24,272 bases of DNA from Firm-04 sp045642925 (lineage in GTDB: Bacteria; Bacillota; Clostridia; Oscillospirales; Ruminococcaceae), in the NCBI GenBank assembly GCA_045642925.1, contig JAZUJW010000042.1:1-24272 (forward strand), in the 5' to 3' direction. The notes under the pieces were generated by a model. That model ran no database searches and was not told where the DNA came from. It saw nothing but the letters and a program-made list of their open reading frames with translations. Positions 6,770 through 14,026 of this stretch are shown here, one piece after another (the first letter of the stretch is position 1; each line of letters opens with the position of its first letter). Position numbers and translations under genes: made by a program.

Positions 6770-8320
6770 ATGCCAAAGACGATATTTCATACCACAGAAA
6801 AATCAAACTTTGTACTGAATATGGACTTGGAAAAGTACCGCAATTTTTGCGCAAAATTCCTTGGCATCATTCTGATGATTGTCGGCGGTTCGGAACTGTT
6901 TTGTCAGTTGACGGGTTCCGTCAGCGGCAACTTCGAACAGATGATCGCAGACGGCGGTTTCGGCATGATCCTGGCGCTGCTTTCGATTGTTTTGCGCAGT
7001 ATTGCGACCATTTTTTCGATGTGCGGCGTATTTGTAATTGTTGCGGTCGTTGTCGGCGGAATGCGTGCGCAGCTTTCGAAAAAACTGTTGCTGGCATATG
7101 GTCTGGCGGCGGCTTCGCTGGTCTGGTCGGTGATTTCGCTGTTCAACTCATTCAGCTACAAAGATTCGCTGTTTGGTCAGGACGGCAGAGATGAAGGCTT
7201 CTTTGCCATTTTGATTTACATTGCCATGATGCTGCTGGGCAGTATGCTGGGCAAAGAGAAACATCACATTCAGCTCATCAAATGGGTGTTGATTTTCGGC
7301 ATTGTGAACTGTGTATTCGGCTTGCTGCAAGTTTGTTCGTTCTTTGATTTCACAAATCCGTATCAGTTTATTGAACCGCTGCTGCTGCAAAATGTCAAGC
7401 TGCCGTGCGGCATGACGGACAGCCCGATTACTTTTGCGATGCTGCTGGCGATGATTGCCTGCATTGCGATTCCTGCGGCATTATTCTGCAAGGATAAAAA
7501 GCTGCGGGTACTGGCGCTGGTCAATGCAGGAATGGATATGCTGCTGATCCTGAAAACGCAGACGCTTGCGGGCATCATTGGTGCAGGTTTGGCACTGGGA
7601 TTTGCGCTGATACTGGTACTGACGGGACGCAAAAAGGCAGAAGGCAAATCCTTTGTTTTGCTTGGGGCAATGGTTGGTGCGCTGGCAGTTTCGGCGGGAT
7701 GGGTATATGTCAGCCCATCGCTGAATGGCATTTACCGCACCTCTAACGATGAAAAGCAGGACAACGGATTTCGGCTTTATGATGGCGGCATTATATGGGA
7801 TGACGGATTTTACCGTTTGGGAACAGAAAGTCCATACAACCCTGCAAAATCGCCTGAATTTGAGATTTCCAGTTCGACTTCGGTCATGCAGTATGCATGG
7901 GAAGATGGACTGCGTATCATCAAAAAATACCCGCTTGTCGGCACTGGGCCTGACTGCTACTGGTATATGCAGCTGCATAATTCTATGACGCTTGCATCGA
8001 ACTTCAATGGTGTAGACAGACCGTACAATGACTGGTTATTTATTGCGGCAACGAGAGGAATTCCGGCGTTGGTGCTGTATATTGCATTGTTGGCGTTTTG
8101 TATAGTGACGGGTATACGGCGGCGTAAGGAAACGGGAAGCTGGGTATATCTTTCGGCGTTATTTGCGGTTATTGCGTACACATTGACTTCGATGGTCGGC
8201 ATATCGGTGCTGACGGTATCGCCGCTGATGTGGATGATGCTGGGTGTACTGATTGGCGTACCGATTGCAGAGGAGCCGAAAAAAGCAACGGAGCCGACGA
8301 AGAAAAAGAAGAAATCCTAA
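6770..8320 (+). CDS. O-antigen ligase / polymerase-like (Wzy_C family) membrane protein
   Basis: This 516-residue protein has roughly ten to twelve hydrophobic segments. Its large extracytoplasmic region carries the family hallmark VGTGPDCYW, followed by YNDWLFIAATRGIPALVLYIALL, the pattern seen in O-antigen ligase/Wzy_C proteins that join lipid-linked glycans or polymerise surface polysaccharide. The ATG at 6770 has AGGAAGG about 9 nt upstream. The C-terminus is a cytosolic Lys-rich tail (KKKKKS). No promoter was found between the rny terminator and this gene, so it may depend on read-through. No glycosyltransferases lie nearby, so its glycan substrate cannot be inferred. It converges on the minus-strand operon, with the palindromic element between them. 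Confidence 0.82.
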   Translation: MPKTIFHTTEKSNFVLNMDLEKYRNFCAKFLGIILMIVGGSELFCQLTGSVSGNFEQMIADGGFGMILALLSIVLRSIATIFSMCGVFVIVAVVVGGMRAQLSKKLLLAYGLAAASLVWSVISLFNSFSYKDSLFGQDGRDEGFFAILIYIAMMLLGSMLGKEKHHIQLIKWVLIFGIVNCVFGLLQVCSFFDFTNPYQFIEPLLLQNVKLPCGMTDSPITFAMLLAMIACIAIPAALFCKDKKLRVLALVNAGMDMLLILKTQTLAGIIGAGLALGFALILVLTGRKKAEGKSFVLLGAMVGALAVSAGWVYVSPSLNGIYRTSNDEKQDNGFRLYDGGIIWDDGFYRLGTESPYNPAKSPEFEISSSTSVMQYAWEDGLRIIKKYPLVGTGPDCYWYMQLHNSMTLASNFNGVDRPYNDWLFIAATRGIPALVLYIALLAFCIVTGIRRRKETGSWVYLSALFAVIAYTLTSMVGISVLTVSPLMWMMLGVLIGVPIAEEPKKATEPTKKKKKS

Positions 8321-8324
8321 CCCC

Positions 8325-8682
8325 CATATCATGAAGATTTCAAAGGGAAATGAAAGCGCATCATGCGCCCTATCATGAGGATTCCAAAGGGAATCATTCC
8401 CTTTGGCGAAGTCCAGAGGCAGCGCCTCTGGACGCAAACAGACTGCAAGCAGTCGGCGAAATACCCTTTTCGTCCAAACTAATCAGGAAGGGGCTCCCCC
8501 ATGCAGCACCCGATTGAAAGACAAAGAGGCAAGAGAACTGGTAATCGTAGTTCTCTTGCCTCTTAATTTATGTCAGGTACGACACGAGGGGAAACCCCTT
8601 CCCGATTAAATAAGACGAAAAGGGAATTTCGCGCTCTGCGGAGCGCGACCAAGGGCGCTGCCTCTGGACTCCTCATGATATG
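8325..8682. repeat. Nested inverted-repeat element (MITE-like or structured RNA) between convergent genes
   Basis: About 360 nt without a gene are built of concentric inverted repeats. TATCATGAGGA (8371-8381) pairs with 8670-8680. GTCCAGAGGCAGCGCC (8411-8426) pairs perfectly with 8654-8669. CCCTTTTCGTC (8464-8474) pairs with 8614-8624, flanked by GCGAAAT/ATTTCGC. AATCAGGAAGGGG (8481-8493) pairs with 8595-8607 with one mismatch (A opposite C). AAGAGGCAAGAGAACT (8524-8539) pairs perfectly with 8549-8564. Small hairpins sit inside the arms: CCAAAGGGAAT/ATTCCCTTTGG (8384-8406), GTCCAGAGGC/GCCTCTGGAC (8411-8433), GACTGC/GCAGTC (8441-8454) and GCGCTC/GAGCGC (8631-8646). The element begins 4 nt after one stop codon and ends 8 nt short of the other. 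Confidence 0.85.
8524..8564. terminator. Central hairpin of the palindromic element, likely bidirectional terminator
   Basis: A perfect 16-bp stem (8524-8539 with 8549-8564) with a 9-nt loop lies between convergent transcription units. The plus strand continues TTAATTTATG and the minus strand TGTCTTTC, so the T-tracts are imperfect on both sides. It is the only terminator candidate for either transcript. Confidence 0.5.
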
Positions 8683-8690
8683 ACACGTTA

Positions 8691-9767
8691 TCAGGTCGTT
8701 GTCGTCGTTTCAGCAGGCGCCGTCGTTTCTGCCGACTCCTCTGTCTCCATTCCATCTACATGATATGCCGTCACTATGAAGCCACCAACATTATCACCCG
8801 AAATCTCCGAAAACTTGTCCTTCGGCACCGATACACTCGTCGCGCCCGTCGAAACAGGCACATAGTATATCTCATAATCCGTTTCCCCAACCGTTACTTT
8901 CAAATGATTGCCCGAATACGGATACTTCGATTTCAGTTCCTCCAGATATTCCTCCAAACACAGCGAATGCTCATGCATATACTGCGCGTGCGGTACGCCA
9001 ACATAACGGTAATGCCACTTCAATTCCGACTGCCCCGTTTTCTCATCCTTGCCCGCAGGGAATCTCTGTACATATCCATATTCATGTGCGTGCTCCAAAA
9101 ACCACGCATAATTGCCATCACCCGTGAACGGCGTGTGACTGCCGTTTGCTTCATTCAGCACCGCCATGTCAATCGTCAAGCCCGTTACACGCTCCGGTAT
9201 CACCACACTGTACTGTGCCGCCGTCGGCGCATTCATCGTGGAATAAATCATTACATTGCCAAGCTTTGTCGCATTGAAAAATGCATTGAACATATTCACC
9301 AGCGAATCCGTTGTTTCTGCCGCAATCGTCAGATTCTTCGATGGCAACCGCAAATGGTCATATGTAAAATCCATGAACGACTTGCTCTCGACATTCCCCT
9401 CTGCTGCGTGCGAACTATCTACCAGTACAAGACTGCCCTTGTGCAAATCTTCATTCGCCACAGATACCGTCTTGTATCCACCGGGCGGTGTCGCATTCGC
9501 ACTCGTAACGACCGTCGTCTGCCATGCAATCGTGGTCGCCGCCGTCAGTACAGTTTCCTTCGGCTTCTCCGTTGTCACACTCTCGCCATCTCCGGACTGC
9601 GATTCCCGCGGTTCGTTCGATTCATTCATCACCGTATTCACTACCAGCGGATTCTGCGTATTTTTCCAATCCGCAAATTTTCTGCGCAGATAATCTACAC
9701 CAAAAATACCTACAATCAGTATCACAAGCAAAAGTATTAAGCTACCGTAATCAACGCGCCGTCTCAT
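8691..9767 (-). CDS. VanY-like (peptidase M15B / LAS superfamily) protein with altered active site
   Basis: The protein has 358 residues: an N-terminal membrane anchor (about 8-26), a Thr/Ser-rich spacer (about 45-95), a VanY-type D-Ala-D-Ala carboxypeptidase domain (about 100-280), a short extra domain, and a C-terminus ending TTTTT. Family features are GLTID (196-200), FLEHAHEYGYVQRFPAGK and WHYRYVG (251-257). Active members read SxHxxGLAxD and ExWHxRYVG. Here the first zinc-ligand His is Arg193 (PERVTGLTID) and the catalytic Glu position before WH is Leu249 (ELKWH, with Glu one residue too early). Asp200 and His252 remain. It is therefore probably not a normal zinc peptidase and may bind wall peptides instead. 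The ATG at 9767 has AAAGGAG upstream. It is the last gene of the minus-strand operon, 21 nt after plsC. Confidence 0.82.
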   Translation of the reverse strand: MRRRVDYGSLILLLVILIVGIFGVDYLRRKFADWKNTQNPLVVNTVMNESNEPRESQSGDGESVTTEKPKETVLTAATTIAWQTTVVTSANATPPGGYKTVSVANEDLHKGSLVLVDSSHAAEGNVESKSFMDFTYDHLRLPSKNLTIAAETTDSLVNMFNAFFNATKLGNVMIYSTMNAPTAAQYSVVIPERVTGLTIDMAVLNEANGSHTPFTGDGNYAWFLEHAHEYGYVQRFPAGKDEKTGQSELKWHYRYVGVPHAQYMHEHSLCLEEYLEELKSKYPYSGNHLKVTVGETDYEIYYVPVSTGATSVSVPKDKFSEISGDNVGGFIVTAYHVDGMETEESAETTAPAETTTTT

Positions 9768-9788
9768 AGAAATCGGCTCCTTTCTGTT

Positions 9789-10415
9789 TTACGTCCTGTC
9801 CGTTTGTGCGATTGCCGCAGGCGGCAGCAATTCCGTGACAGCCTTCGTCATTGCCAGCTTGATGGTTTTCAGTTCTGCGGGGCGCGGCTCGGCAGGATTC
9901 TCCACCGATACATGAAGCGGCGCTCCGAATGCGATACGCACTTTACTGCGAAAATGCAGCTTTTCTCCTTCGAAATAAACAGAGGTCGGGATAATCGGTA
10001 CGCCCGTTTGTGCCGCAACCAGTGCCGCACCCGTCTTAAAGCGCCCAAGCGTTCCATCCTTGGAACGTGTGCCTTCCGGAAAAATCAGCGCATTGTCGCC
10101 TTTTTTTAACCGTCCGATCAATTCCTGAATCGGCGACAGATCCCCTGCACCGCGGTCTATCGCAATCGCACCCAGTCCGCGCAGAAGCTTCCCGATCCAT
10201 TTTTTCTCGAATAGTTCTTGTTTCGCCAAAAAACAAAACTGCACTTTCGGCTGGCTCATGCCAATAATGACAGGATCGGCATTGCTGCGGTGATTGCTGA
10301 CAAACAGACATCCGCCATCCTGCGGCAAATGCTCTTTGCCTTCCACCTCAATGTGGTAACACAGCGGAAAAATCGTGCGAACCACCACCAGTCCGAAGCG
10401 ATATAACCCGTTCAT
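9789..10415 (-). CDS. plsC: 1-acyl-sn-glycerol-3-phosphate acyltransferase
   Basis: This enzyme adds the second fatty acid to lysophosphatidate, making phosphatidic acid for membrane phospholipids. The 208-residue protein carries the catalytic HX4D box (NHRSNAD, His42 and Asp47) and the glycerol-phosphate-binding FPEGTR box (112-117), both intact and at normal spacing, plus a hydrophobic N-terminal segment (about 8-20). Its ATG overlaps the stop of cmk (ATGA), so translation is coupled. The cmk-plsC pair is a common order in Clostridia. Confidence 0.95.
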   Translation of the reverse strand: MNGLYRFGLVVVRTIFPLCYHIEVEGKEHLPQDGGCLFVSNHRSNADPVIIGMSQPKVQFCFLAKQELFEKKWIGKLLRGLGAIAIDRGAGDLSPIQELIGRLKKGDNALIFPEGTRSKDGTLGRFKTGAALVAAQTGVPIIPTSVYFEGEKLHFRSKVRIAFGAPLHVSVENPAEPRPAELKTIKLAMTKAVTELLPPAAIAQTDRT

Positions 10416-11089
10416 TGCGCCAATTTCTCCTCCACAATGTGCAGCAGCAGCGCCTCCGATGCATCAAGGTCAATGTCACCCGTATCGGCAAGTACCGCAT
10501 CCTCCGCCTGTTTCAGCGGCGCGATCGCACGGTTCATGTCCTGTTCATCGCGTTGAATCACGTCTGCCAGCACTTCTTCATAGGTCGGTGCAGAATCGGG
10601 CTGTTTCTCTTTCAGTTCCAGAAATCTCCGTTCTGCGCGTTTTTCCGCAGATGCCGTCAGGAAGATCTTCACTTCGGCATCGGGCAGCACCACCGTACCA
10701 ATATCTCTGCCGTCCATCACCACAGATTGCGTTTTCGCAAGATTCTGCTGTGTTTCCAGCAAAAATGCACGCACCGCAGGAATCGCAGACACTTTCGATG
10801 CACCCATCGAAACAGCAGGCGTCCGAATCATGCCCGAAACGTCCTCTCCGTTTGCATAAACACGCTGTTCCTTGTTTTCATCATAGCCGATCGTCACCGA
10901 AAGATTCGGCAGCAATGCTGTGATCTCGTCAGCAGTTTCTGCATGATTCTGCTGCATAAAGTACGCAATCGCACGGTACATCGCGCCGGTATCCACATAC
11001 ACATAGCCAAGGCGCTTTGCCAGACGGCGTGCCAACGTACTTTTTCCTGCACCCGCAGGGCCATCAATCGCTACTCTGACTGTTTTCAT
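10412..11089 (-). CDS. cmk: Cytidylate kinase
   Basis: Cmk phosphorylates CMP and dCMP with ATP in pyrimidine nucleotide recycling. The 225-residue protein starts with the P-loop IDGPAGAGKST (about 8-18), then VDTGAMYRA (about 32-40) of the CMP-binding region, and MDGRDIGTVVLPDAEVKIFL in the middle, all typical of the family. Its length is normal. It begins 12 nt after the stop of the HI0933-type flavoprotein gene and overlaps plsC by 4 nt. Confidence 0.97.
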   Translation of the reverse strand: MKTVRVAIDGPAGAGKSTLARRLAKRLGYVYVDTGAMYRAIAYFMQQNHAETADEITALLPNLSVTIGYDENKEQRVYANGEDVSGMIRTPAVSMGASKVSAIPAVRAFLLETQQNLAKTQSVVMDGRDIGTVVLPDAEVKIFLTASAEKRAERRFLELKEKQPDSAPTYEEVLADVIQRDEQDMNRAIAPLKQAEDAVLADTGDIDLDASEALLLHIVEEKLAQ

Positions 11090-11101
11090 ATTTCCTCCAC
11101 T

Positions 11102-12322
11102 TTATAAATACATTCCCGCGGTATGACCCGTGGCAAATGCAATTTGTAGATTATATCCGCCCGTGAACCCGTCCACATCGAGAATTTCACCGGCAAAATA
11201 CAATCCGCGAATCAATTTGGATTCCATTGTTTTCGGCTGCACTTCACGGACATTCACCCCGCCGCGTGTAATGATCGCCTCTGCAATGGGACGCATTCCC
11301 TTGACTGTCAATGGGAACGCTTTCACGGTACTGCCAAGCTGCTGACGCTGTTGCCGTGTCATATCATGGACACGCAAATCGGGAGATAATCCCGCCGCCG
11401 CGATCATGACAGGAATCATGGAAGCAGGCAGCAGCTTATGCAGCGCGTTGCCAAGCTCCTTGTTCTGCATTTCTGCGAAATCACGCAGTAATCGTGCATC
11501 AAGCTGTTCTGCGGAGAGCGCCGGCTTCATGTCAATGCGCAGACGGTAGGAAGCAGCATCCGCCGCGTCCATGACCGCACTTGCCGAAAGCACCAGCGGC
11601 CCCGATACGCCGAAATGGGTAAAGAGCATTTCGCCCTGTTCGCTGAATACCACTTTTTTCTCACGCAAAACCGTCAGATTCACGTTTTTCAGCGAAAGCC
11701 CCTGCATCTCCTGCGGTGAGGTTTCCACCGTTTCCAGCGGAATCAGCGAAGGCTGCGGCGGAATGATGGTATGTCCCGCCTGTTTTGCCAGACGATAACC
11801 GTCCCCTCTTGAACCTGTGCGCGGATACGATGCGCCGCCTGTTGCCAAAAGCACCGATTCTGCACGATATTCCACGCCATCGGCAATCACGCCGATGCAA
11901 GCGCCGTCTGCAATGCACAGCTTTTCCACTCTCGCGTGAACGATTTTCACGCCAGCCGCCTGCATTGCCGCTTTCAGCGCATTCACAATATCTGCCGCAC
12001 TGTCACTGACAGGAAACACACGCCGTCCGCGTTCGGTTTTCAGCGGCACGCCTTCCTCCTCGAAAAATGCCATGACATCCTGCGGCATTAAATTGGAAAA
12101 TGCCGAGTATAAAAACCGCGGATTGCGCGGAATATTTGCCGTCAGCGTTTCCAAATCGCAGTCATTTGTGACGTTACAGCGTCCTTTTCCCGTAATGGAA
12201 AGCTTATGCCCGATACGGTCATTGCCCTCCAGCAGCAAAACACGCCGTCCCAGCCGTGCTGCTGTGACTGCCGCATAGCAGCCTGCCGCACCGCCGCCAA
12301 TTATTATCGTATCTGCGTTCAT
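11102..12322 (-). CDS. HI0933 / BaiN-family FAD-dependent oxidoreductase
   Basis: The 406-residue flavoprotein begins with a dinucleotide-binding fold (IIIGGGAAGCYAAVTAA, about 5-21, then LLLEGNDRIG). It carries the family signature KLSITGKGRCNVTND (about 36-50) and ends with GLYFAGEILDVDGFTGGYNLQIAFATG, where FAD is held. The family is very widespread in Firmicutes, but its substrate is mostly unknown; the BaiN activity shown in bile-acid-converting clostridia should not be assumed. The start at 12322 is chosen because the fold begins there and its ATG overlaps the upstream stop (ATGA); the open frame extends to 12451, but that part overlaps the previous gene. The order flavoprotein-cmk-plsC is conserved in many Clostridia. 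Confidence 0.93.
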   Translation of the reverse strand: MNADTIIIGGGAAGCYAAVTAARLGRRVLLLEGNDRIGHKLSITGKGRCNVTNDCDLETLTANIPRNPRFLYSAFSNLMPQDVMAFFEEEGVPLKTERGRRVFPVSDSAADIVNALKAAMQAAGVKIVHARVEKLCIADGACIGVIADGVEYRAESVLLATGGASYPRTGSRGDGYRLAKQAGHTIIPPQPSLIPLETVETSPQEMQGLSLKNVNLTVLREKKVVFSEQGEMLFTHFGVSGPLVLSASAVMDAADAASYRLRIDMKPALSAEQLDARLLRDFAEMQNKELGNALHKLLPASMIPVMIAAAGLSPDLRVHDMTRQQRQQLGSTVKAFPLTVKGMRPIAEAIITRGGVNVREVQPKTMESKLIRGLYFAGEILDVDGFTGGYNLQIAFATGHTAGMYL

Positions 12323-13056
12323 AATTCGGCAAGGGAATGCAATTGCTGAACAGCAGCCTGTCTGCGCATTTGCGTGGCTTCTGCATCGACTGCATAGCCA
12401 TAATGCGTCTTGACCAGCACATCGCCCGCCTGCACATCGCCCTGAATCCATTCACGCGGCATATTCTGCATCGTCACTTCGCCGCTGTCGGAGGTCGATT
12501 CCACAACGGCAACATCGCCTTCAAGTCTGTCAACAATTATCATTCCATTCCCTCCTCTCATCTTCGGCTGCGGCGCATCATAATAATTTCGTTTTTCACC
12601 CATATAATGCACCTGAACCTCCAGAAAATCCGGATATCCCGGTTCAGCCTTCAATACCGCATCCTTCTTGTGATAAAAGTTTGCAGTAGCAGCACTGCCC
12701 AGCAGCAGCGGTATGGCACCCAAACCGTATAAAAGCATTGGTGCACACAAAAGTGTATGCAGCCACAGATTCTTCTTTTTGCCGCACATATAATACAGCG
12801 AAAAATCAAAAAGCGCCAGTGCGATCAGCATCAGCGATACATACTTCTGCACACGCAAAAACGAAATAACAACAAGAATAAACACATAAATAAAACTAAT
12901 GCACTGAAGCAGGAGTACCGTTTTCTTCATCATTTTCATTCGATAACGATTTGCTTCCGCACTTTTATTATATTCGTCCACTTCCACGGCGATGGAATAG
13001 TCATCGTCCTCATAGAGGGACAAAGAGCCATTTTGTATTGCTTCTTCTGTCAGCAT
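12319..13056 (-). CDS. Membrane protein fused in frame to a DUF3006-like domain
   Basis: This 245-residue protein starts at the ATG at 13056, which has AAAGGAG seven bases upstream (longer frames to 13107 lack one). Residues 1-50 are charged and cytosolic; hydrophobic segments follow at about 47-68, 71-90 and 98-125, then a soluble stretch ending ...APQPKMRGGNG. From residue 172 (MIIVDRLEGDVAVVES ... AGDVLV) the sequence matches DUF3006, a roughly 70-residue domain often encoded beside ComEC-like MBL hydrolases, as it is here. An excellent internal ribosome site lies directly before Met172 (separate entry). The DUF3006 part may therefore also be made alone. The function of both halves is unknown. 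It is 13 nt downstream of the MBL gene and overlaps the flavoprotein gene by 4 nt. Confidence 0.78.
   Translation of the reverse strand: MLTEEAIQNGSLSLYEDDDYSIAVEVDEYNKSAEANRYRMKMMKKTVLLLQCISFIYVFILVVISFLRVQKYVSLMLIALALFDFSLYYMCGKKKNLWLHTLLCAPMLLYGLGAIPLLLGSAATANFYHKKDAVLKAEPGYPDFLEVQVHYMGEKRNYYDAPQPKMRGGNGMIIVDRLEGDVAVVESTSDSGEVTMQNMPREWIQGDVQAGDVLVKTHYGYAVDAEATQMRRQAAVQQLHSLAEL
12541..12556 (-). promoter_or_regulatory. Internal Shine-Dalgarno and ATG for a stand-alone DUF3006 protein
   Basis: On the minus strand AGGAGG (12556-12551) is followed after 7 nt by an in-frame ATG (12543-12541). Translation from here would give a 74-residue DUF3006-like protein ending at the same stop (12319), which is the normal length for that family. 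The ribosome site is as good as that of any annotated gene in the operon. Confidence 0.6.
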
Positions 13057-13069
13057 TGCAATGCTCCTT

Positions 13070-14026
13070 TCATAAAAAGCTCGTATATACACTAATATTC
13101 TGACCATTCGTCAGAAAGCAGATGCCGCCTTGCAAATCCGTGCGGTAAATGGAACACCCCTTTGCCGAAAGCCGCTGCATACAAGCTGCGGCAGGATGTC
13201 CGTAGCTGTTGTCTTTTCCGACCGAAATTACCGCAAATGCGGGACTTGCAGCATCGAGAAATGCGTCAGTCGATGCCCCCGCGCTGCCATGATGTCCACA
13301 GCGCAGTACCGTCACAGGAGAAAGCATTCCTGCCTCCAACAATTGCGTTTCTTCTCGCTCCGAGGCGTCGCCCATAATCAAAAATGATGTATTTTCGTAT
13401 GAAATATGGCAGACAACAGAACAATCATTGAGGTCATCCGCTTGACTGCCATCCACAGTCAGCATCGTCAGCACGGCATCTCCAATCGCAAGTGTATCGC
13501 CGCAGTTGGGCGTGCGCACAGAAATTTCCTCCTGTGCAACCGTATCCAGCAAAGCCGAAAAGGTGAATCCCGTCGGCGTTAATTCTTCTGGGAAAGATGG
13601 TAAATAAAGCGCATCTGTGTCCATTTGCGTCAGCACTTCCGTCAAGCCGCCGATGTGGTCAGCGTGCGGGTGCGTCACGATGACGGCATCAAGATGAGAA
13701 ATCCCGTGCGTGCGCATCGTCTGCACAATGCCTGCGCCTTGACCATAGTCGCCACCGTCAATCAAAACAGCCGCAGAATCGCAGTAAACGAGCGTACTGT
13801 CGCCCTGCCCGACATCCAGCACACAGACCGCCAGCGTATCGGACGCAAGCGGCGCGGGTTTGCGGCAGGCAAGAACGGTCGCCGTCAGAACAAACGCAGA
13901 AACGAGAAAAACAAGAATCAGCCGATACCTTTTCCTTTGGAACCACGCTTGGACGAATTCGCGGTTTTTGCGTTTGCGGATTTCGCGGAGAACGGCTTCG
14001 CGTTCGAGGGATTCTTTGTCCTGCAA
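13070..14026 (-). CDS. Membrane-anchored ComEC-like MBL-fold hydrolase
   Basis: Counting from the TTG at 14026 (318 residues), the protein has a basic cytosolic head, one transmembrane helix (about 36-54) and an extracytoplasmic metallo-beta-lactamase fold similar to the C-terminal domain of ComEC. It carries VLDVGQGDSTLV (69-80), the metal-binding HPHADHIGG (119-127), LIMGDASE and CGHHGS. ComEC-type domains are linked to nuclease activity in DNA uptake, but the other ComEC parts are missing. The start is uncertain: TTG at 14026 has only an AGGGGG-like site and overlaps the YgiQ-type gene by 109 nt; no ATG or GTG lies between there and the membrane helix. A CTG overlapping the YgiQ stop, preceded by AAAGGAAAAGG, is another option. 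Confidence 0.85.
   Translation of the reverse strand: MQDKESLEREAVLREIRKRKNREFVQAWFQRKRYRLILVFLVSAFVLTATVLACRKPAPLASDTLAVCVLDVGQGDSTLVYCDSAAVLIDGGDYGQGAGIVQTMRTHGISHLDAVIVTHPHADHIGGLTEVLTQMDTDALYLPSFPEELTPTGFTFSALLDTVAQEEISVRTPNCGDTLAIGDAVLTMLTVDGSQADDLNDCSVVCHISYENTSFLIMGDASEREETQLLEAGMLSPVTVLRCGHHGSAGASTDAFLDAASPAFAVISVGKDNSYGHPAAACMQRLSAKGCSIYRTDLQGGICFLTNGQNISVYTSFL

Noticed and set aside
8403..8609. 68-codon open frame in the palindromic element
   Set aside because: It runs through the inverted-repeat arms and has no ribosome site; the sequence is explained by the repeat structure.
12323..12451. N-terminal extension of the HI0933-type flavoprotein
   Set aside because: It overlaps the DUF3006 coding region in another frame, and the FAD-binding fold starts right at the ATG at 12322.
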